Source of the DNA: Bacteroidetes bacterium 4572_112 | GTDB lineage: Bacteria; Bacteroidota; Bacteroidia; Bacteroidales; UBA1556 | NCBI GenBank assembly: GCA_002254285.1 | Contig: NIUZ01000065.1 | Coordinates: forward strand, 1 to 8,158 | Reading direction: 5' to 3' | DNA length: 8,158 nt | Shown here: positions 1 through 7,269 of the stretch, piece by piece | How the letters are laid out: each line of letters starts with the position of its first letter | How positions within the stretch are numbered: the first letter of the stretch is position 1 | The notes under the pieces: generated by a model | Databases searched by the model: none | Seen by the model: the letters and a program-made list of their open reading frames with translations, nothing else | Told to the model about the DNA's origin: nothing | Made by a program: the position numbers and the translations under genes

Positions 1-1461
1 GATGATTTACTTGTGTTTACAAGCCGTCGACCAGGAAAAAATGATAATGATAGGGACCATCTTGGGCGCTATTTTGATAAGGTATATTATTCTACCAAGG
101 ATGAATCTGGGAAATGGGTAATGGCTAAGCCTTTTGGAAAAAAAATAAATAATTCGGACCATAATGCAGCGGCAGGATTATCTGCTGATGGCAAGAAATT
201 AATTATATATCGTAGTGATAATAATGGAGATTTATTCATTAGCGATTTCAAAAATGGAAAATGGAAGAGCCCTAAAAATATGGGTAAAAAAATAAATTCT
301 GATGGTCACGATGCTTCAGCTAGTTTTTCTTATGATAGATTGAAAATATATTTGTCTAGCGATAGAAGTGGGGGATTTGGTGGTCATGATTTGTATATGA
401 GTTCATTAAATGATAAGGAAAAATGGAATAAGGCAGTGAATATGGGTGCTAAAATAAATACAGCATATGATGAAATTTCTCTTGTTGCTCTTCCTGATGA
501 AAAAACTTATTACTTTTCTTCAAATGGACATAATTCAATGGGTGGTTACGATATTTTTAAAATCACCTATGAAGATGGTGTGTGGAGTGAGCCAGTGAAT
601 TTGGGTTACCCAATAAATACTCCTGATGATGATGTATTATATAGTGTATCTATGGATGGACAGTCTGCCTACATTGCCTCATCGCGCAATGATAGTAGCA
701 TGCACGATATATATAAAGTAACGTTCCCTACTAAGGTTAAATATACTGTTGATGAGCTTGATGGATTGCTTTTGGTTATAATGAAAAGAGGAGCAATATT
801 ACCAGATATGGACGCTGCCATAAATATTAAGAAGATGAATCTTACTGTGCTTAAGGGTACTATTTATGATGAGTATTCAAAAGAGCCTCTTTATGCAAGT
901 ATAGAGCTTACTGATAACTCAACTAATAAGGTTGTAGCAACATTTACTTCTAATGAACAAACAGGTAAATATCTAGTATCATTGCCTTCAGGTAAGGATT
1001 ATGGTATTGCAGTTAAGGCAGAAAATTGCTTGTTCCATTCAGAAAATATTTCTATTAAAAATGAAAAAGGTTATAAAGAGATTGTAAAAGATATATCCCT
1101 TAAGCGTATTGCTGTGGGTAGTAAGGTGGTGCTAAAAAATGTTTTCTTTGCTTCGGGTAAAGCTAAGCTATCGTCATCTTCAAAAACAGAGCTTGATAAT
1201 CTATTAAAATTATTAAACGACATACCTAACCTTAAATTGGAAATTGCTGGACATACTGATTCCGTGGGTAAAGCTAGCAGTAATAAGAAATTAAGTGCCA
1301 AAAGGGCCCAGGCCGTAGTAGATTTTTTGGTTAAAAATGGTATATCATCAGATAGATTAGTATCAAAAGGTTATGGCGAAGATAAGCCAGTAGCTTCTAA
1401 TAAAACTAAAGAAGGTAGACAACAAAATAGACGAACAGAATTTGAAGTAATAGCAAGATAA
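1..1461 (+). CDS. PorE-like OmpA-family envelope protein, 5'-truncated by window edge (PD40 propeller + CRD + OmpA domain)
   Basis: This is the C-terminal 486 residues of a larger protein. The frame is open back to base 1, and the first residues (DDLLVFTSRRPG) align with blade 1 of the downstream paralogue (DESMLFFSSRRA). The GTG at 13 is therefore an internal codon and the real start lies outside the window. Counting from base 1, PD40/WD40-like blades run to about residue 242, with the repeated I-N-(T/S) starts of later blades near bases 145, 292, 454 and 613. A carboxypeptidase-regulatory-like domain covers about residues 281-360, and an OmpA C-terminal domain about 376-485. The OmpA domain keeps the two residues that bind diaminopimelate in this family: Asp of GHTD (bases 1258-1260) and, 15 residues on, Arg of LSAKRA (1303-1305). 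It should therefore attach to peptidoglycan from the periplasm or outer membrane. The architecture matches PorE of the type IX secretion system, but many paralogues exist, so function is inferred. An N-terminal signal and TPRs are expected upstream but not visible. Confidence 0.85.
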   Translation, partial: DDLLVFTSRRPGKNDNDRDHLGRYFDKVYYSTKDESGKWVMAKPFGKKINNSDHNAAAGLSADGKKLIIYRSDNNGDLFISDFKNGKWKSPKNMGKKINSDGHDASASFSYDRLKIYLSSDRSGGFGGHDLYMSSLNDKEKWNKAVNMGAKINTAYDEISLVALPDEKTYYFSSNGHNSMGGYDIFKITYEDGVWSEPVNLGYPINTPDDDVLYSVSMDGQSAYIASSRNDSSMHDIYKVTFPTKVKYTVDELDGLLLVIMKRGAILPDMDAAINIKKMNLTVLKGTIYDEYSKEPLYASIELTDNSTNKVVATFTSNEQTGKYLVSLPSGKDYGIAVKAENCLFHSENISIKNEKGYKEIVKDISLKRIAVGSKVVLKNVFFASGKAKLSSSSKTELDNLLKLLNDIPNLKLEIAGHTDSVGKASSNKKLSAKRAQAVVDFLVKNGISSDRLVSKGYGEDKPVASNKTKEGRQQNRRTEFEVIAR

Positions 1462-1464
1462 ATT

Positions 1465-3510
1465 ATGAGAAAAATAATAATCCTTTTATTTGTATTTATA
1501 ATTCCTATGGTAGGAGTATCGCAAAAGAATGTTGAATTTTTAAAATCTAATTTTAAAAATGATAAGAAAGGTCTTAAGGAAGCCGTGTTGAATTTTCAAG
1601 ATGGAGATTCATATTATGAAGAAAGTGAGAATGCTGCTAAGGTTGCTCTTGAGTACTATCTCAAGGCAAATGCATTTAATCCGAATAATGCATTATTGAA
1701 TTACAAAATAGGCTTATGCTATTTGAAAGTTTTTCCAGCTTCGAAAGCAATAACGTATATTGAAAAAGCAAAAAAACTAGACCCTGAAGTAGATTCAAAA
1801 ATAGATTATTCCTATGGTCATGCTTTGCATCTAGATTTGCAATTTGATAAGGCTATAAAAGTATATACAAGATTTAAGCGGAATATGACGCCTAAAGAGA
1901 AAAAAGATATGCTCACTACAGTCAATAGAAATATTGCTGAATGTTATACAGGTATAGAAATGCTTAAAAATCCTGTTAGAGTTACCATTGATAATTTAGG
2001 TGAAGCAATTAATACTGAATATCCTGATTATGGAGCTGTAGTGAATATAGATGAGAGTATGTTATTTTTCTCTTCACGACGAGCTAATTCTACTGGTGGC
2101 AAAATAAATCCTGAAGATGATATGTATTTTGAAGATGCATATTTATCAATAAAAGAAGGTGATGAATGGTTGCCTGCAGAAAATATGTCAAAGCCTATTA
2201 ACACTAAATATCATGATGCCGTGGTTGGTGTTGCACCCGATGGTAATACATTAATATTGTATCGCGATGAGAATGGTGGTGATTTGTTCCATTCAGAACG
2301 TAAGGGTGATAAATGGACTACTCCTAAAGCATTTGAAGCTCCAATTAATAGTAAATATCAAGAAACGTCTGCTTCATTCTCTTATAATGGAAAGAGATTA
2401 TATTTTGTAAGTGATAGACCAGGTGGTTATGGAAAGAAAGATATATATTACTGTGATATTAGAGAAGATGGTACCTATAGAGCTGCAAGAAATTTAGGAA
2501 AAAATGTAAATACAGCTTTTGACGAGGTGGGTGTTTTTGCTCATGCTGATGGCAAAACTGTATATTTTAGTTCAATGGGTCATCAAGGAATGGGAAGTTA
2601 TGACGTATATAAAACAGTATTCGAAGTTAATAAATGGTCAGCGCCAGAAAACTTAGGTTACCCAATTAATACTCCTAGTCCTGAGGTGTATTTTAGTGTT
2701 GGGGCTTCTGGCAAAAATGCTTATTATTCAAGTAATTTAGAAGGTGGATTTGGTGATCAAGATATTTACAAAATCACATTTTTAGGACCAGAGGTATTAA
2801 CTGAAGAACAACGATTAGCTCTTGCGGATTCAGTAGGAAATAATACAGCAGCTGCAGGTGCTGGAGTACTTATTGCTGGCACTAGTCAATTGACATTGCT
2901 AAAAGGCACCGTTGTTGATGAGCTTACATTGGAACCTATAGAGGCTGATATAGAGCTTGTTATTAATGATACTTCTAATGTTGTAGCAACATTTAAGTCC
3001 AATAGTGTTACCGGTAAATATTTGGTAAGTCTTCCTTCTGGCGATAATTATGGCCTGGCAATATCTGCTCATGGTTATTTGTTTTATTCTGATAATTTCA
3101 ATATTCCAGAATTTGAAGAATATAATGAAGTTACTCGTAATATAAAGTTGCAAAGAATAGAGATTGGAAGCCACGTTATACTTAATAATGTATTTTTTGA
3201 GTATAAAAAGTATGATGTAAGTGAAGAGTCTAAAACAGAAATAAATAGAATTATTGCTTTGATGAAAAAGTATGAAACCATAAAGATAGAAATTGATGGT
3301 CATACAGATAATATTGCAAGCGCTAAATATAATATTGCTTTAAGTAAGAAAAGAGCTCAGTCGGTTGTTGACTATATCGTTAGCAACGGAATTGATAAAA
3401 GTAGAATTGTAGCCAAAGGTTATGGCTTTGCTAAGCCAATAGCAACAAATGATACTGCTGAAGGAAGAAAACTAAATAGACGATCAGAAATTATTATTAC
3501 TGATAAATAG
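1465..3510 (+). CDS. PorE-like envelope protein: TPR, five-bladed PD40 propeller, CRD, OmpA peptidoglycan-binding domain
   Basis: This is a complete 681-residue exported protein. Residues 1-19 form a Sec signal peptide (MRK, then a hydrophobic core to about 18, likely cut at GVS/QK). There is no lipobox cysteine, so it is predicted to be a soluble periplasmic protein or one loosely tied to the outer membrane, not a lipoprotein. TPR-like helices span about 45-165 (clear repeat 60-93). Five PD40 blades span about 175-455; blades 2-5 start at I245, I294, V348 and I401. A carboxypeptidase-regulatory-like domain covers about 476-560 and an OmpA domain 569-681. Asp615 (GHTD) and Arg630 (LSKKRA), the diaminopimelate-binding pair, are intact, and the usual NRR motif is near 671-673. 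PorE of Porphyromonas gingivalis, a type IX secretion component, has this same domain order but is a lipoprotein, so a secretion role is only a hypothesis. The start lies 3 bases after the preceding paralogue's stop, indicating co-transcription. A terminator follows at 3584-3611. Confidence 0.88.
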   Translation: MRKIIILLFVFIIPMVGVSQKNVEFLKSNFKNDKKGLKEAVLNFQDGDSYYEESENAAKVALEYYLKANAFNPNNALLNYKIGLCYLKVFPASKAITYIEKAKKLDPEVDSKIDYSYGHALHLDLQFDKAIKVYTRFKRNMTPKEKKDMLTTVNRNIAECYTGIEMLKNPVRVTIDNLGEAINTEYPDYGAVVNIDESMLFFSSRRANSTGGKINPEDDMYFEDAYLSIKEGDEWLPAENMSKPINTKYHDAVVGVAPDGNTLILYRDENGGDLFHSERKGDKWTTPKAFEAPINSKYQETSASFSYNGKRLYFVSDRPGGYGKKDIYYCDIREDGTYRAARNLGKNVNTAFDEVGVFAHADGKTVYFSSMGHQGMGSYDVYKTVFEVNKWSAPENLGYPINTPSPEVYFSVGASGKNAYYSSNLEGGFGDQDIYKITFLGPEVLTEEQRLALADSVGNNTAAAGAGVLIAGTSQLTLLKGTVVDELTLEPIEADIELVINDTSNVVATFKSNSVTGKYLVSLPSGDNYGLAISAHGYLFYSDNFNIPEFEEYNEVTRNIKLQRIEIGSHVILNNVFFEYKKYDVSEESKTEINRIIALMKKYETIKIEIDGHTDNIASAKYNIALSKKRAQSVVDYIVSNGIDKSRIVAKGYGFAKPIATNDTAEGRKLNRRSEIIITDK

Positions 3511-3534
3511 ATAGTTTCTCATTCATTAAATGCT

Positions 3535-3575
3535 TATAAACTATACTGAATAATAGTCTATAAATTATACTAAAT
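3535..3575 (+). repeat. imperfect 17-bp direct repeat in intergenic spacer
   Basis: TATAAACTATACTGAAT (3535-3551) recurs as TATAAATTATACTAAAT (3559-3575), 15 of 17 identical at a 24-base offset. It lies between the stop of the OmpA-family gene and the terminator. It could be a small regulator site, but in such AT-rich sequence it could equally be chance or a relic of local duplication. Confidence 0.4.
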
Positions 3576-3583
3576 GCATTATA

Positions 3584-3611
3584 AAAAGAGCCATATTAAT
3601 GGCTTTTTTTT
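3584..3611 (+). terminator. Rho-independent terminator of the OmpA-family gene pair
   Basis: The stem is AGCCAT (3589-3594), loop ATTA, ATGGCT (3599-3604). A G-T pair and an A-run (3583-3587) facing a T-run (3605-3612) extend it. The strong inner stem followed by T residues is a classic intrinsic terminator, placed about 75 bases after the upstream stop. The A-run on the other side would also let it work in reverse, though no gene faces it. Confidence 0.8.
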
Positions 3612-3614
3612 TAG

Positions 3615-3622
3615 TACTTTAG
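3615..3622 (+). promoter_or_regulatory. candidate Bacteroidota -7 element for the upp operon
   Basis: TACTTTAG differs at one position from the Bacteroidota housekeeping -7 consensus TAnnTTTG. The expected start of transcription is near 3628, giving a leader of about 24 bases before the ATG at 3652. No clear -33 TTG is visible, and the upstream stretch is the terminator's T-run. Placement right after a terminator and before a new operon supports the call. Confidence 0.5.
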
Positions 3623-3651
3623 CCATCGAATTATACATATATTTTTTTATT

Positions 3652-4311
3652 ATGATAAATAATTTTGCTAAGTCAAATTCATTATTCAATCAGTTTTTAT
3701 CAGAAATTAGAAGTTCTGAAATTCAGCTTGATAGAATGCGTTTTCGTAGAAATATGGAGAGGTTAGGAGAAATCATTGCTTATGAAATTTCTAAGGGAAT
3801 GGATTATAAAAGCAGTGATATTGAAACTCCTTTAGGAGTTGCAAAAATGAACCTTTTAAAAGAGATGCCAATTATTGCATCAATTATGAGAGCAGGTATT
3901 CCATTACATCAAGGTGTATTAAATTATTTCGATCAAGCTGATAATGGATTTATTTCTGCATATCGTAGGCATCATAAAAATGGTAAATTTGAAATAGAAT
4001 TAGAATATGTAAGCTGTCCTTCTATTGAAGGTAGGGTGTTAATACTTGTTGACCCAATGCTTGCTAGTGGCAAGTCTATGGAGTTGGCATATAAGGCTTT
4101 ATTGCGTTACGGAACACCAAAGCATGTGCATATAGTTTCGGCAATTGCTAGTGTTGAAGGTGTTAATTTTTTAGAGAAAAACATCAATATGAATAACGTT
4201 AGTCTTTGGTTTGGAGCCATTGATGATGAAATGACTGCCCAATCGTATATTGTGCCTGGCTTAGGTGATGCTGGTGATTTGTCTTTTGGTAGCAAATTGC
4301 AATTAGATTAA
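3652..4311 (+). CDS. upp: uracil phosphoribosyltransferase
   Basis: The product makes UMP from uracil and PRPP in the cytoplasm (pyrimidine salvage). From the ATG at 3652 it has 219 residues, close to the family's usual 205-220. Landmarks are IMRAG (78-82), the PRPP-binding loop VDPMLASGKS (133-142) and the C-terminal uracil-binding signature GLGDAGDLSFG with GDAGD at 205-209. The frame is open upstream to an ATG at 3574, but that start would add 26 non-homologous residues encoded by the terminator hairpin and promoter, so I reject it. The PRPP loop reads SGKS where many homologues have TGGS; the rest is conventional. It is the first gene of a probable operon, with purD starting 32 bases after its stop. 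Confidence 0.92.
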   Translation: MINNFAKSNSLFNQFLSEIRSSEIQLDRMRFRRNMERLGEIIAYEISKGMDYKSSDIETPLGVAKMNLLKEMPIIASIMRAGIPLHQGVLNYFDQADNGFISAYRRHHKNGKFEIELEYVSCPSIEGRVLILVDPMLASGKSMELAYKALLRYGTPKHVHIVSAIASVEGVNFLEKNINMNNVSLWFGAIDDEMTAQSYIVPGLGDAGDLSFGSKLQLD

Positions 4312-4343
4312 AGTTTTTATAAATTAAAAATATTAGATAGTAT

Positions 4344-5618
4344 ATGAACGTATTACTACTTGGCTCTGGTGGCCGTGAACATACTTTAGCATGGAAAATT
4401 GCTCAAAGTTCAAAACTTAATCAATTATATATTGCTCCTGGTAACGCAGGAACTTCAAGTCATGGTACTAATGTAGATCTTAGTTTAAGTGATTTTGATA
4501 CCATGTTTACTTTTGTTGTGGATATGAGTATTGATATAATTGTTGTTGGACCAGAGCAACCACTTGTTGATGGTATTTTTGATTATTTTAAGTCTAAAAA
4601 AGAGACTAAAAATGTCATTATTATTGGAATGAATAAGGAGGCTGCTCAGCTTGAAGGTAGTAAAGATTATGCCAAATCATTTATGATGCGTCATAATGTA
4701 CCAACTGCTGCATACAAAAGCTTTGATGCGACTACTGTTGCTGATGGTGAGGCTTTCCTAGAGACTTTAAATGCTCCGTATGTGCTTAAGGCTGATGGTC
4801 TTGCTGCAGGTAAAGGTGTTCTTATATTAGATTCATTAGAGGAAGCAAAGTCTGGTCTTCGCGATATGCTTATTAATAATAAATTTGGTGCTGCAGGCAA
4901 TCAGGTGGTAATTGAAGAATTCCTTTCTGGAATTGAGTTGTCTGTTTTTGTGCTTACTGACGGCGAAAAATATGCAGTACTTCCTGAGGCTAAAGATTAT
5001 AAAAGAATAGGAGAGGGTGATACCGGCCTAAATACTGGCGGTATGGGCTCAATTTCTCCAGTTCCATTTGCTGATAAAGCGTTTATGGATAAAGTAATTA
5101 GCAAGGTTGTAGAGCCTACCGTTAAAGGTATAAAAGCTGATGGCCTTAAATATTCGGGCTTTGTTTTTATTGGTTTAATGAAAGTTGGTGACGAACCACT
5201 TGTTATTGAGTATAATGTTCGTATGGGTGATCCCGAAACTGAAACTGTAATTCCAAGACTTAAGAATGATCTATTGGAGCTATTTGTTGCAATGGATAAA
5301 GGTGAGCTTGATAAAGTTGAAATGGAATTTGATGATCGATATGCAGCATCGGTAATGTTAGTATCTGGTGGATATCCTGAAAGTTATGAGAAAAACAAGA
5401 AAATCAGTGGTTTAGAGAATATTTCAAATACCATTGCTTTTCATGCAGGAACAACTCACGACGATAATGCTAATGTTTTAAGTAATGGTGGTAGAGTAAT
5501 TGCGCTAACTTCTTATGGTAAAACTATGGAGGAGGCTCTAGCATATTCTTATAAAGCAGCAGATATTGTTAAATTTGATAAGGTATACTACCGAACCGAT
5601 TTAGGAAAAGATTTATAA
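4344..5618 (+). CDS. purD: phosphoribosylamine--glycine ligase (GAR synthetase)
   Basis: The product catalyses the second step of de novo purine synthesis, joining phosphoribosylamine and glycine with ATP to give glycinamide ribonucleotide in the cytoplasm. At 424 residues it is full length for a monofunctional PurD. The N-terminal domain opens with LLLGSGGREHTLAWKI (4-19), followed by GNAGT and GPEQPLVDGI. The ATP-grasp domain shows PYVLKADGLAAGKGVLI, then the GDTGLNTGGMGS loop. The late signature EYNVRMGDPETE contains the metal/ATP-binding Glu and Asn. In the GDTG-x-NTGGMG loop the residue most homologues have as Pro is Leu, probably tolerated. The ATG is preceded by an A/T-rich leader with no Shine-Dalgarno. 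I see no separate promoter in the 32-base gap, so it is probably co-transcribed with upp, and the next gene starts 8 bases after its stop. Confidence 0.95.
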   Translation: MNVLLLGSGGREHTLAWKIAQSSKLNQLYIAPGNAGTSSHGTNVDLSLSDFDTMFTFVVDMSIDIIVVGPEQPLVDGIFDYFKSKKETKNVIIIGMNKEAAQLEGSKDYAKSFMMRHNVPTAAYKSFDATTVADGEAFLETLNAPYVLKADGLAAGKGVLILDSLEEAKSGLRDMLINNKFGAAGNQVVIEEFLSGIELSVFVLTDGEKYAVLPEAKDYKRIGEGDTGLNTGGMGSISPVPFADKAFMDKVISKVVEPTVKGIKADGLKYSGFVFIGLMKVGDEPLVIEYNVRMGDPETETVIPRLKNDLLELFVAMDKGELDKVEMEFDDRYAASVMLVSGGYPESYEKNKKISGLENISNTIAFHAGTTHDDNANVLSNGGRVIALTSYGKTMEEALAYSYKAADIVKFDKVYYRTDLGKDL

Positions 5619-5626
5619 CATAAATA

Positions 5627-6601
5627 ATGATTCTTAAAATATTCAATGGAAGAAATGAGCTGTTACAATTTATTATTGTAATAGCTTTTTCAGTTTTAAT
5701 ATTTTTTCAGCCAATAACTATTGCAGAAAATAGCGGATTTAATCCATTATTTGATTTGTTTATTGGTTTTATTAATGGAAATCAAATATTGCTTATAGTG
5801 TTTTTTATTATTTTGGTGGTTTCGCCAATATTATTAACACAATTATTTATTGAATCCAATGCTATTATTGAACGTCGCAATAAACACTTTCTATTAATTG
5901 CACCATTATTAATGTTCTCTAATCCAGTGGCGTGGGTTCTTAGTCCACCTTTGCTTTCATTAATATTTATTGTGATTTCTTTTGGCTTTGTTGTAAACTC
6001 TGATGAGAATGATAAATCCATAGCAAGTTATTCTTCTGCTGCAATTTTTCTTTCAATAGGATCAATGTTTTACTCAATAATTGGATTCAATATTATTCTG
6101 CTGTTTCTTGCTCTTAAGTTGTTTAAGCAATTTAGAATTCGTGATTTCTTTGCAGTAATGCTGTCCTTCATAGTCCCTTATTTATATTTGTTTACTTATT
6201 ATTTTGTAAATGATGAGCTTGCTATTAAATGGACTAACTTCACTGATCAGTTTTTTAATTTCGGATTTGATATAAGCTTTGGTAATAATACTTTTGATAC
6301 AGTATATATAATTGTACTATTGTTGATTTCAGTCTTTGTAGTTAGTACAATTGCTGTTAATCAGCGAAATAACCTTATTCAAGTTCGTAAGTTTAATAGT
6401 TTTATTTTTTGGGGCTTATTGAATAGTCTATTGTTAATCCTAATTGCTGGTGATAATTCATTATATCATTTTATGATTATTACTTTTTTTGTTGCTATTT
6501 TCTATTCAATATTCTTAGCAGCAAAAAAACTAGTCTGGATATTCGAAATTATTATAGCTTTTTACCTTTTGCACACCTTATATATAGTGTGGCTTTTTTA
6601 A
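5627..6601 (+). CDS. polytopic inner-membrane protein, DUF6427-like, function unknown
   Basis: This 324-residue protein is almost entirely hydrophobic, with about nine or ten predicted membrane helices. Approximate positions are 13-31, 53-75, 88-103, 107-123, 135-163 (long, perhaps with a re-entrant part), 175-195, 225-245, 260-278, 283-301 and 303-323. Short polar loops include ESNAIIERRNKH, NSDENDKS and NQRNN. There is no cleavable signal peptide; the first helix follows MILKIFNGRNELLQ. I recognise no catalytic motif. Members annotated DUF6427 occur beside upp and purD in many Bacteroidota as I recall, and the context here fits, but I cannot confirm membership without a profile search. The tight gaps (8 bases after purD, 9 before rnhB) say it belongs to the operon. 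Involvement in nucleotide or phosphoribosyl metabolism, transport or lipid-linked precursor synthesis would be guesswork. The gene is intact and compositionally like its neighbours. Confidence 0.75.
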   Translation: MILKIFNGRNELLQFIIVIAFSVLIFFQPITIAENSGFNPLFDLFIGFINGNQILLIVFFIILVVSPILLTQLFIESNAIIERRNKHFLLIAPLLMFSNPVAWVLSPPLLSLIFIVISFGFVVNSDENDKSIASYSSAAIFLSIGSMFYSIIGFNIILLFLALKLFKQFRIRDFFAVMLSFIVPYLYLFTYYFVNDELAIKWTNFTDQFFNFGFDISFGNNTFDTVYIIVLLLISVFVVSTIAVNQRNNLIQVRKFNSFIFWGLLNSLLLILIAGDNSLYHFMIITFFVAIFYSIFLAAKKLVWIFEIIIAFYLLHTLYIVWLF

Positions 6602-6610
6602 TACTTTTTT

Positions 6611-7207
6611 ATGTTACTCAACAGATTTTCTAAGGATTTTATTGAAGCCGGTTGCGATGAAGCGGGTAGGGGATGCTTGGCCGGCCCAGTTGTGGCCGCT
6701 GCAGTAATTCTTCCCGATGATTTTGAAAACGAAATGCTTGACGATTCTAAAAAACTAAGTGAAAAGAAACGTTATTTATTACGTACTATAATAGAGAAAG
6801 AAGCAATTGCTTGGGCTGTTGCCGAGGTTGATTGCGTAGAGATAGATAAAATAAATATCCTTAATGCTAGTTTTTTGGCAATGCATCGTGCAATCGATAA
6901 GCTTAAAATTAAGCCAGAATTACTGCTAATAGATGGAAATAGATTTAATCCTTATGATAATATTGCTCACCAAACTATTATAAAAGGTGATGCCAAATAT
7001 CTTTCAATAGCTGCAGCATCGGTTCTTGCAAAAACCTATCGCGATGATTTAATAACTGAAATGGCTAAAGAATTCCCTCAATACCAATGGGATAAGAATA
7101 AGTCCTATGCTACAAAAGCACATCGTGAGGCCATTGCAAAATATGGTAGATGCAAATATCATCGTAAAAGTTTTGTGTTAAAAAATCAATTGAGCTTAGA
7201 TTTATAA
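6611..7207 (+). CDS. rnhB: ribonuclease HII
   Basis: The product cuts the RNA strand of RNA-DNA hybrids and starts removal of single ribonucleotides misincorporated into DNA. At 198 residues it matches the family's usual length. The four metal-binding acidic residues are all visible: Asp16 and Glu17 in AGCDEAGRG, Asp108 in LLLIDGN, and Asp127 in KGDAKY. The GRG motif that senses the ribonucleotide 2'-OH is at 19-21. Also present are DDSKKLSEKKR (44-54) and SIAAASVLAKTYRD, and the C-terminal part HREAIAKYGRCKYHRKSF is typical. Cys follows GRG where many homologues have Pro, a form I associate with Bacteroidota. The ATG at 6611 puts the first catalytic Asp at the usual distance from the N-terminus. 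It lies 9 bases after the membrane-protein gene and is probably the last gene of the upp operon. Confidence 0.95.
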   Translation: MLLNRFSKDFIEAGCDEAGRGCLAGPVVAAAVILPDDFENEMLDDSKKLSEKKRYLLRTIIEKEAIAWAVAEVDCVEIDKINILNASFLAMHRAIDKLKIKPELLLIDGNRFNPYDNIAHQTIIKGDAKYLSIAAASVLAKTYRDDLITEMAKEFPQYQWDKNKSYATKAHREAIAKYGRCKYHRKSFVLKNQLSLDL

Positions 7208-7226
7208 ATTTAGCAAGAATAGATTA

Positions 7227-7250
7227 TTGTAATTATTTTGGTTAGCTTTG
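7227..7250 (+). promoter_or_regulatory. candidate Bacteroidota promoter for cdd
   Basis: TAGCTTTG (7243-7250) matches TAnnTTTG exactly. A TTG at 7227-7229 lies only 13 bases upstream, closer than the usual 19 or so, so the -33 part is weak. The predicted transcription start is near 7256, giving a leader of only about 14 bases before the ATG at 7270. The 62-base gap, against 8-32 between the upstream genes, fits a new promoter, although readthrough from rnhB remains possible because I see no terminator here. Confidence 0.6.
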
Positions 7251-7269
7251 CATTGTATTAATAAAGCGT

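Noticed and set aside
145..760. Regularly recurring I-N-(T/S) motifs as possible DNA repeats or a CRISPR-like array
   Set aside because: The recurrence is at protein level (propeller blades of roughly 50 residues); the DNA copies are diverged and in frame, with no identical repeat units or spacers.
2899..3303. 134-residue reading frame on the minus strand
   Set aside because: It lies wholly inside the well-supported OmpA-family gene (CRD and OmpA domain), its translation is low-complexity Ile/Tyr/Asn-rich, and it has no recognisable domain or promoter; it is an antisense shadow.
4312..4343. Separate promoter for purD
   Set aside because: The 32-base gap is A/T-rich but contains no TAnnTTTG match and no terminator, so co-transcription with upp is simpler.
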